From Thiorhodovibrio litoralis (GTDB lineage: Bacteria; Pseudomonadota; Gammaproteobacteria; Chromatiales; Chromatiaceae): a DNA stretch of 64,000 nucleotides. The notes under the pieces are model-generated. The model was not told the origin of the DNA, made no database searches, and was given only the letters and a program-made list of their open reading frames with translations. Numbering within the stretch: the stretch's first letter is position 1; every line of letters begins with the position of its first letter. Positions 57,248 to 64,000 of the stretch are shown in pieces. The stretch covers positions 1,784,501-1,848,500 of the forward strand of contig NZ_CP121473.1 of NCBI RefSeq assembly GCF_033954455.1. Reading direction: 5' to 3'. A program made the position numbers and the translations under genes.

Positions 57248-57817
57248 TTAATTGAAGATCACATCCTCATAGACGGCGTCTTGGTCGCAGGAGAACTCCA
57301 GGGACTCGAGCATCAGGGGTGTTTCAGGGGCAAGCGGACACAGCAGCCAACCCTGGTCGCGACGGCGGAATACCTCGATCGAGCGGGAACGTGAATCGAT
57401 CAGCACATATTCTCGCAGCGACTCTAACTGGCGGTAGTGGGCGAACTTAGCGCCACGATCATAGGCCTCGGTCGACTCCGACAGCACTTCGATGATCAGG
57501 GTCGGTTCGCGCTTGAGCTTTCGCTCCGCCGCGTCGGCCGGCGAGCAGGTAACGAAGACATCGGGATAAAAAACGTTCTCGTCGGCTGCGGTGGCGACCA
57601 GCAGCTTCATGTCGGCGATATAGACCCGGCAATCGCTGCCGCGGGCATGGGCGCGCAGCATCGCGGCCATGTTCAGCGAGATGGTGACATGCTCCTCGCT
57701 CGCGCCCGCCATGGCGAAAACCTCGCCGGCGATGTATTCATGTTTCACATCGGACGTCTCTTCGCCCGCAAGATAGTCTTCTAGCGTCGGATAGGGTAAT
57801 TCGGCGAGATTCGACAT
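57248..57817 (-). CDS. Uma2-family (DUF820) putative endonuclease
   Basis: The 189-aa protein has the Uma2 pattern: TLEDYLAGEETSDVKHEYIAGEVFAMAGAS, then the PD-(D/E)XK-like core VFYPDVFVTCSPAD and PTLIIEVLSEST with the acidic and EVLS residues kept. ATG 57817 (MSNLAEL) follows GGAGTG; a GTG nine bases upstream is an alternative. These proteins are abundant in cyanobacteria and some proteobacteria, with nuclease function inferred from fold. No toxin-antitoxin partner is visible. Confidence 0.88.
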   Translation of the reverse strand: MSNLAELPYPTLEDYLAGEETSDVKHEYIAGEVFAMAGASEEHVTISLNMAAMLRAHARGSDCRVYIADMKLLVATAADENVFYPDVFVTCSPADAAERKLKREPTLIIEVLSESTEAYDRGAKFAHYRQLESLREYVLIDSRSRSIEVFRRRDQGWLLCPLAPETPLMLESLEFSCDQDAVYEDVIFN

Positions 57818-57888
57818 GGCGGTCACTCCATCAATTGGAATTTATGCACGAATTTACTACAACCGGTTGTCCGATTTCGCGAAATTCG

Positions 57889-60800
57889 CTAATGGCTCGC
57901 AAGTGTCTTGATGATGGCGGCCTTGAGCACTTCGATGTCGATTGGCTTGGAGACGTAGCCGTCCATGCCGGCGGCAAGAAAACGTTCCTGGTCGCCGCTC
58001 ATGGCGTGCGCGGTCAGGGCGACGATGGGGGTCTGGCGATGGCGGTCGCCGGCCTCGCCTGAGCGAATGGCGGCCGTGGTGGCCAGGCCGTCGGGCGGTG
58101 GCATCTGGATGTCGAGCAGAATGAGATCGAAATCCGCTTCTGGGTCTTGCAGTGCCGCCAGCGTGGCGCGGCCGCTGTCGGCAAGGGTGACCTCGGCGCC
58201 CTGCTTGGCGAGCAGTCGGGAGAGCACCAGACGGTTGGTGCTCTCGTCGTCGACGGCGAGGATGCGCAATCCCTTCAGGCTACTGATGTGTTTGGCGGGG
58301 ACCGCGGCCGATACAGGTTTGGTCGCGCTGGCGGGAGCCTCGGTGAACGGAAGCGACAAGACAAATTCCGTGCCCTTGCCAGGCTCACTGCCGACGCAGA
58401 TGGAACCGCCCATGTGCTGGACCAGGCGTTTGACGATGGACAGACCGAGACCGACGCCATCGGCGATCTTGGTGACGGCATTCTCGATTTGCAGGAAGGG
58501 CTCGAACAGCTGATCGAGCTTATCCTGGGGCATGCCGATGCCGGTGTCCTTGACGATGAAGAGGATGACCCACTCGTCCCCGCGGCCGCGGCCGAGGGAC
58601 AGCGCCTCCAGGCTGACCCGCCCGGCGGCGGTGAACTTGATGGCGTTACCGACCAGATTGCCCAGGATCTGATGCAGGCGCGTCACATCGCCTAACAGGT
58701 GACTGGGTGCTCCGGGTGTGAGTGAGACGCTGAGCTTGACCTGGTTGGGGGTGGCGATAGGCGTGAACAGTTGCTCGATGGAGCGGATGAAATCTTCCAG
58801 CTCAAAGGCCTCGTTGACCAATGTCAGGTGGTTCGACTCGATCTTAGACAGATCGAGAATGTCGGCGATGAGGCGGGTCAGGCGCCGGGAGGACTGCATG
58901 GCCTGTTCGATGTACTCGCTTTGCTCGTCGTTTGGATCGGTCTCGGACAGCAGTGCGAGCAGACCGGCGATGCCATTGAGCGGTGTGCGCAGCTCATGGC
59001 TCATGTTGGCGAGAAAGCGGCTTTTGGCCTGATTGGCGGCCTTGGCCTGCTCGCTCGAGGTGCGCAGTGCCTCCTCCATGCGCTTACGTTCGGTGACGAT
59101 GCGGAAATAGACCGCGAGGGAGTCGCGCGACGGATAGGCGCAAACGTCGAACCAGGTATCGAAGGGCGGGTAATAGGCTTCGAAGGTGACGGTAACCTGC
59201 TCGCGCAGTGCGCGCCGATACAGTTCGTAGAACTCAGTATCTACCGCTTCTGGAAAGAGCTCCCAGAGATTGCGTCCGAGGTTGTCCTCGCGCGAGGTCA
59301 GGCCCATGGCTGTTAGGGCCTTGTTGTTGAGGTAGGTCAGATTGAACTGGGCGTCGACTTCGAAGAAGGCGTCCGTGGTGCTCTCGAGCACGTCAAGCAA
59401 ATGCTGATGCGCTTCGCGTGCGCCGCGCTCGGCGGCGACGAGGGCGGTAACGTCCAGGGCCGAGCCGTACAGGCGGGTGACGTTGCCCTGCGCGTCGCAC
59501 TGGACTTCCCCGCGGGCGATGGTGCGAACCTCGGTTCCGTCCTTGCGGACCAGGCGCAATTCGATCTCGAAGGGCTCATGCTGGGCCAGCGCGGTTTTCA
59601 CCGCGGCATCCAGGCGGGCAGCGTCTTCGCCCGGATACAGGGCAAGGTTGCCTTGGTAATCGGGCAGCGGCGAACCTGGCTCCATACCCATGATGCGATA
59701 GAGCTCATCGGACCACAGGATGGTGTCGGTGTTGGGGTCCCACTCCCAGTCACCAACGTGGGCGAAGCGCTGGGCTTCTGCCAGACGCCAGGCGGTGTGC
59801 TTGAGATCGTCTTCGGCACGCTTGCGCTCGCTGATGTCGCGCGCGACGAGAATCGCGCGTGCCCGGCTTTTTCCGCTCGGGTCCATGGGCGAGACGGCCA
59901 GGTTGTAGGTACGCCCGTCCATGACGACTTCAATTTCGCCGGGCGTTCCCGATAGCGCGCTCTCGCATTGGGTTTGCAGCGGGTCGGCGACCTCCTGCGG
60001 ATAGAACTTTTGCAGCGGTTGCCCAATGGCCTGTTCTGGTGCCAGGCCGAGACTGGCGAGTCCTTGCCCTTGAATGTAAAGCGTGTGCAACTCGACGTCG
60101 AGCAGCTGAATCCAACCCCGAGGGTAGGCTTCCATTGTCGCGGTCAGCAAGGCTTCGCGCTCGTAGACTTCCCGCGTTCGCGCGGCGACGCGTTCTTCGA
60201 GCAGCTCGCGCGCGCGCTGCCGCTCGGTGATGTCGACGAAGGTCAGAACCACGCCGTCGATGACATCCTCGACGGTGCGATAAGGGCTGACGCGCATCAG
60301 ATAGTGGCGGTCATCATCAGCGGCTAGCTCACGGTCGAGGACTTCCAGCGAGTCCAGAGCCTGCCGGCTTTCGGCCGCTAAATCCACGTCGCGCAGCCGA
60401 TGGGCGACATGCGCAAGCGGTCGGCCGATGTCTGCCGGCAGGATATGAAAGACCTCTCTGGTCGGTGGGGTGAAACGGCGGACGCAAAGCGTTTTATCGA
60501 TGAAAAGCGTGGCCAGGTTGCTACTGGCGAGCAGGTTTTCGATGTCGCTGTTGGCGCTCTGCAGCTCATCGATTTTGCCGTTGAGCTCGGAGTTGACCGT
60601 GGTCAGCTCTTCGTTCAGGGCCTGCAATTCTTCCTTGGAGCTCTCTAGTTCCTCGTTGGAGGATTGCAGCTCCTCGTTCATCGACATCAATTCCTCGTTG
60701 GAGGACTTGAGCTCTTCGTTGGCGGTTTCCAGCTCCTCGACCGTGTTGCGCAGCTGCTCGCTGGCGATCTTGAGCTCTTCTTCCAGATGCAGCACCAGGC

Positions 60801-62742
60801 GGTCGTCATCGGCATTGGCGGCGGGCGCCGGGGAGGCGGGGGCACCGGGCGCATTGGGCTCGAAGATGACAGCGGCGAAGCCTTGATTGGGGGGCTCCGT
60901 AATGGGCTCGACATGCAGCTGGTAGGTCGCGTCCTGTCCGCTCAGGCGCACACCGGCGATGGTAACGGCCTTGTTACTCTTGAAGGCACGGTGCACGGCG
61001 GTGCGCAGCCGCATGCGCAGTTCCTCGCGCGTCTTGCGGATCAGATTGGCGGTCGGCTCGCCTTCGGGGTCGGCGAGAAAGGCCGATGTGTCGCCGAAGT
61101 AGTAGAGCACGTTCATGCTGGTGTCGATCAGCACCGCCGGATGGCAGTAGCGCCGCAGCAGTTGCCGGTCGAGAATGCTCGCCGGGCTTTGCGGCTTGGG
61201 ACCGGCGGTGCGGAATGGGCTGCTCGTGGTGCTGTGGTGCGAGGACATCGGCAGCAGCCAGCGGGGTGGTTTGGCCTCCAGCATGTTGCGCTGAAACAGC
61301 TTCCATTTCTCGTCGAGCGGCTGGAACAGATCAGTCGCCTGGCCGATGGTCTCCGACGGGCCGAGCAACAAATAGCGCCCCGGCAGCAGCGCCTGGTAGA
61401 AGGCCGGCAGCAGGCGTTTCTGCACCTCGGCGGTCATGTAGATCAGCAGATTGCGGCAGCTGATCAGGTCGAGGTTCAGGAAGGGCGGATCGCGCAGTAG
61501 ATCGTGGGGCGCGAAGAGAATCATTTCCCGAATCGCCTTGACCACCCGATAGTGGTCATCCTTGGCGCGGAACCAGCGGTGAATGCGCTCGGGGCTCAGG
61601 TCCGCGGCGATGCTGTACGGGAAGGTGGCGGCGCGGGCGGTGTCGATGGCCGCCGGATCGAGGTCGGTGGCAAAGATCTGCACATCATGCGCGCGCTTGA
61701 GGCGATCCAGTGTTTCGCGGATCAGTATCGCCAGGCCGAAGGCCTCCTCGCCGGTCGAGCAGCCGGCGACCCAGACGCGCAAAGGCTCACCAGGCTTCTT
61801 GGCGTGCAGCAGGGCCGGCAGAACCTGGTTCTGCACCTGATCAAAGACGTCCGGGTCGCGGAAGAAGCTGGTCACGCCAATTAGCATGTCCTTGACCAGC
61901 GCTTGCAACTCGGCATTGTCGCTATCCCGGTGCAGTCGCTCCAGATATTGCCGCGCCGAGCTCAGTCCATGCAGCAGGACGCGCTTGTCGATCCGCCGCT
62001 CCAGGGTGTTGCGCTTGTAATGGGTGAAATCGAAGCCGATGCGTTCATGGATTAACTCCAAAATGCGCTCGACTGGCTCGCCTGGAACAGGCTCGAGCGG
62101 CTGCCGCGGCGGGGCGTCGCGCAGGTGTTTTGCGCCACGCACATAATCCAGCAGTTTGTCCGGCATGGTCTCGATTGGCAGGACCAGGTCGACCATGCCG
62201 GTCGCCACGGCGCTGCGTGGCATGCCGTCGTATTTTGCCGAGCTCGGGTCCTGCACCATGACCATGCCGCCCAGGCCTTTGACCTCCTTGATGCCCAGGG
62301 TGCCATCGCTACCGGTGCCGGAGAGGATAATGGCGATGGCGTCTTCGCGCACCTCCCGTGCCAGTGAGCGCAAAAAAGTGTCAATTGGCTGGCGGATGCC
62401 GCGTGCCGCTGTGGGCGGTTGTAGCTGCAGGCAGCCTTCGGCAATGATCAGATCGTGATTGGGTGGAATGACATGCAGGGTGTTGATCAGCACCTGGTGA
62501 CCGTCGCTGGCTTCGCACACCGCCAAGTCGGTGCGTTTGGCCAGCAGCTCACTCATCAGACTCTTGTGATGCGGGTCGAGGTGCGTGACCAGCACGATTG
62601 CGAGACCCGGATTGGGGGCGAGGTGTTCGAGGAAGGCCTCCAGGGCTTCGAGCCCGCCGGCAGAGGCGCCGATGCCGACGATGGGAAATTCGCGCATCGC
62701 GCTGGTCTGCACGGGGGTATCTGACGCTGGTGGACTGGTCAT
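57889..62742 (-). CDS. CheB-CheR-PAS-histidine kinase-receiver hybrid
   Basis: The 1617-aa protein contains, in order: a CheB methylesterase domain (about 20-200; Ser27 in GASAGG, His in VTHLDPHH, Asp in GTGSDG); a CheR methyltransferase (about 215-470; AGCSTGEEAF); a PAS-like domain (about 520-640); a long coiled coil of NEEL-type repeats (about 655-735); four PAS domains (about 730-1225); a histidine kinase (NMSHELRTPLNG, His near 1247; GVGLGLSIVKRL); and a receiver (ILAVDDES near 1493; Asp in LILLDIQMP near 1543). No transmembrane segment is seen. No che operon lies nearby. Confidence 0.93.
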   Translation of the reverse strand: MTSPPASDTPVQTSAMREFPIVGIGASAGGLEALEAFLEHLAPNPGLAIVLVTHLDPHHKSLMSELLAKRTDLAVCEASDGHQVLINTLHVIPPNHDLIIAEGCLQLQPPTAARGIRQPIDTFLRSLAREVREDAIAIILSGTGSDGTLGIKEVKGLGGMVMVQDPSSAKYDGMPRSAVATGMVDLVLPIETMPDKLLDYVRGAKHLRDAPPRQPLEPVPGEPVERILELIHERIGFDFTHYKRNTLERRIDKRVLLHGLSSARQYLERLHRDSDNAELQALVKDMLIGVTSFFRDPDVFDQVQNQVLPALLHAKKPGEPLRVWVAGCSTGEEAFGLAILIRETLDRLKRAHDVQIFATDLDPAAIDTARAATFPYSIAADLSPERIHRWFRAKDDHYRVVKAIREMILFAPHDLLRDPPFLNLDLISCRNLLIYMTAEVQKRLLPAFYQALLPGRYLLLGPSETIGQATDLFQPLDEKWKLFQRNMLEAKPPRWLLPMSSHHSTTSSPFRTAGPKPQSPASILDRQLLRRYCHPAVLIDTSMNVLYYFGDTSAFLADPEGEPTANLIRKTREELRMRLRTAVHRAFKSNKAVTIAGVRLSGQDATYQLHVEPITEPPNQGFAAVIFEPNAPGAPASPAPAANADDDRLVLHLEEELKIASEQLRNTVEELETANEELKSSNEELMSMNEELQSSNEELESSKEELQALNEELTTVNSELNGKIDELQSANSDIENLLASSNLATLFIDKTLCVRRFTPPTREVFHILPADIGRPLAHVAHRLRDVDLAAESRQALDSLEVLDRELAADDDRHYLMRVSPYRTVEDVIDGVVLTFVDITERQRARELLEERVAARTREVYEREALLTATMEAYPRGWIQLLDVELHTLYIQGQGLASLGLAPEQAIGQPLQKFYPQEVADPLQTQCESALSGTPGEIEVVMDGRTYNLAVSPMDPSGKSRARAILVARDISERKRAEDDLKHTAWRLAEAQRFAHVGDWEWDPNTDTILWSDELYRIMGMEPGSPLPDYQGNLALYPGEDAARLDAAVKTALAQHEPFEIELRLVRKDGTEVRTIARGEVQCDAQGNVTRLYGSALDVTALVAAERGAREAHQHLLDVLESTTDAFFEVDAQFNLTYLNNKALTAMGLTSREDNLGRNLWELFPEAVDTEFYELYRRALREQVTVTFEAYYPPFDTWFDVCAYPSRDSLAVYFRIVTERKRMEEALRTSSEQAKAANQAKSRFLANMSHELRTPLNGIAGLLALLSETDPNDEQSEYIEQAMQSSRRLTRLIADILDLSKIESNHLTLVNEAFELEDFIRSIEQLFTPIATPNQVKLSVSLTPGAPSHLLGDVTRLHQILGNLVGNAIKFTAAGRVSLEALSLGRGRGDEWVILFIVKDTGIGMPQDKLDQLFEPFLQIENAVTKIADGVGLGLSIVKRLVQHMGGSICVGSEPGKGTEFVLSLPFTEAPASATKPVSAAVPAKHISSLKGLRILAVDDESTNRLVLSRLLAKQGAEVTLADSGRATLAALQDPEADFDLILLDIQMPPPDGLATTAAIRSGEAGDRHRQTPIVALTAHAMSGDQERFLAAGMDGYVSKPIDIEVLKAAIIKTLASH

Positions 62743-62824
62743 CGGGGGTTCCTCAGAGGTCGCGAGCGTTCTCGATTAACCGCGCGAGCGGGAGCGGCTG
62801 GGCTCGATCAGAAGCGGAGCGCGC

Positions 62825-63736
62825 TTAGAATCGAAGATCAAGCGTAGCGCCACCAAAGGGAGCTGGATCATAACGCGTCCTATCGATCAGCTCACCATCA
62901 GCGTTCTCAAGTCGCAGCTCACCGTTAAATTCAACGCCGGTGATGAGGCCTAAACTCAAATGGCGACCAAAGCTGCGGGTTGCGCCGATGTACACAGGCA
63001 CTCCGCTATCTTGACCGACGCCGGACGGCGCGGAGCCCTTGTCGTTGAGTCGAAAGCGAGACTTCTCATAGCGCGCACCGAGTAACAGCGACCATTGACC
63101 AGTTGGCCGCCAGTCAAGCACCAGGCCGGGTCCCTCGCTTGCCGCAAAGCCACTTCCAGTGCGCAATGACAAGCTGTCGGTGAGCTTCCAGTCGATGGCG
63201 AGAATGGGAAACCAGTCCACCTCGCCCTCCAGCTCAGAGAAGACGCCGAAGCCAGGCCCCAGGCTGAGCCGATCGTTCACCCGATAACTCGCAGCAGCCA
63301 GCAGGCCGCCAACCTGGCCGTCGCTGAGGTCAGCACCTTCCTCGGCAATCCAGCGGATCGAGGGCACCGCAAAGACATCCCAACGCTCGTCCGCCTTCCA
63401 GCTCACCCGACCGCTAAGCCGCAACTCGCGGATGTCGGACCAGGGCTGCAAGGCGCCAAACCCCGTCGGGCCATCAAACTCATAGCTGCGCTCGCCATAG
63501 CCAGCGCTCAGACCGAGGCGCAGGTCCGGAGACACAGCCTTGCCGGCCCCAACTCGAACCGCCCAGGCGTCCTGCTCAACCTTGCCGCCGTCGTCGAGAT
63601 CCGTCTGCCATTGATAGACCGCACCGCTGTCAACACGAAGCTGCCAAGTGTCAGAACTCGGCTGCGCGAACAGGTTAGCACTCGTGAAGCCAGCACCAAA
63701 CAGCAGCGATGTCAGCAAAAACCGAAGATTTGTCAT
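62825..63736 (-). CDS. Outer-membrane beta-barrel-like protein
   Basis: The 303-aa protein has a Sec signal (LRFLLTSLLFGAGFTSANLFAQ, cleavage near FAQ-PS), then a series of about ten to twelve short alternating strands (LRLGLSAGYGERSYEF, IRELRLSGRVSWKADER, LSLRTGSGFAA, WSLLLGARYEKSRF) ending in TLDLRF with the C-terminal Phe used for BAM recognition. It resembles the DUF6268-type barrels. The role is unknown, and it stands alone upstream of the CheB/CheR hybrid. Confidence 0.82.
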   Translation of the reverse strand: MTNLRFLLTSLLFGAGFTSANLFAQPSSDTWQLRVDSGAVYQWQTDLDDGGKVEQDAWAVRVGAGKAVSPDLRLGLSAGYGERSYEFDGPTGFGALQPWSDIRELRLSGRVSWKADERWDVFAVPSIRWIAEEGADLSDGQVGGLLAAASYRVNDRLSLGPGFGVFSELEGEVDWFPILAIDWKLTDSLSLRTGSGFAASEGPGLVLDWRPTGQWSLLLGARYEKSRFRLNDKGSAPSGVGQDSGVPVYIGATRSFGRHLSLGLITGVEFNGELRLENADGELIDRTRYDPAPFGGATLDLRF

Positions 63737-63890
63737 ACCTGGCCTGTCTGTTTTTCGAGAAGGGGACCGCAGTTAGCGGCGCGCGGTACCATGCAGTACA
63801 CCTGTCGCAATTGCCCGCCGCTTGTGGGCGATGGGGGTGGTTTCTTTTCGCGGCATATTCAATAGGCCGCAGCTGATTAAAAACTGCCCT

Positions 63891-64000
63891 TTATGCGATC
63901 GGGTTCTTGGATTTGAACTCATCCACCTCTTTGCACGCCGAGACCAGCTTAGCCGCCAACTCCGGCATTTGTTCGTAGTCCGTCCATAGCGAGTCCTCGA
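63891..64000 (-). CDS. C-terminal end of an unknown gene (cut by window end)
   Basis: On the minus strand an open frame enters from beyond 64000 and stops at TAA 63891-63893. It encodes the last 35 or so residues (EDSLWTDYEQMPELAAKLV … EVDEFKSKNPIA), a charged helical tail. The identity cannot be judged from this short piece. Confidence 0.45.
   Translation of the reverse strand, partial: EDSLWTDYEQMPELAAKLVSACKEVDEFKSKNPIA

Overview
The window reads as a GC-rich gammaproteobacterial sulfur oxidiser, most likely a purple sulfur bacterium (Chromatiaceae) or a close relative. Two sulfur-oxidation loci carry the diagnosis: soeABC (membrane-bound sulfite dehydrogenase) at about 9.0-13.7 kb, and sat-aprM-aprB-aprA (the APS pathway of sulfite oxidation) at about 23.2-27.7 kb. 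They give two parallel routes from sulfite to sulfate, a combination known from Allochromatium vinosum. No photosynthesis, CO2-fixation or sox/dsr genes lie in this window, so phototrophy is inference only.

Layout. 0-3.5 kb: the serS 3' end, then a leftward cluster of a NifX-like protein, an unknown 140-aa protein, a SLAC1-type anion permease and a Crp/Fnr regulator, with a G-rich 14-bp tandem repeat between the first two. 3.8-7.9 kb: uup (ABC-F), a P-loop ATPase and metA. 8.5-13.7 kb: a small acidic protein with a strong terminator, then soeABC. 13.8-17.8 kb: a diguanylate cyclase and valS. 17.8-23 kb: accessory and housekeeping small genes (cold-shock protein, Tat-exported aldo/keto reductase, DUF6064-like, TM2, cupin, DUF533/YebE-like) mixed with decayed gene fragments. 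23.2-29.9 kb: sat-aprMBA, a strong terminator and several small proteins. 30-38 kb: ppc, accA, tilS, cnoX, trxC and a stand-alone Cache sensor.

38.2-40.6 kb is a compact accessory island against the 3' end of the tmRNA gene: a zeta-like kinase pair, a 21-bp tandem repeat, a FitA-like antitoxin without an adjacent toxin, a DUF2281/PIN toxin-antitoxin pair and a truncated HsdR. tmRNA genes are classic integration sites, so this looks like the remnant of a genomic island. From 41.2 to 52.7 kb a long leftward gene series (gnd, FIST sensor, PAS-GGDEF-EAL, zwf, mscM-like, ppx) mixes oxidative pentose phosphate enzymes with a c-di-GMP sensory module. 52.9-53.9 kb holds the most unusual item: a short encapsulated-ferritin-like protein (EncFtn) with no encapsulin gene and no cargo-loading tail, followed by an unknown polytopic membrane protein. 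53.9-64 kb: rlmKL, oxyR, a Uma2-family protein, a 1617-aa CheB-CheR-PAS-kinase-receiver hybrid, a beta-barrel outer-membrane protein and one cut-off gene.

All assignments come from reading the translated sequences and motifs; no database search was run.
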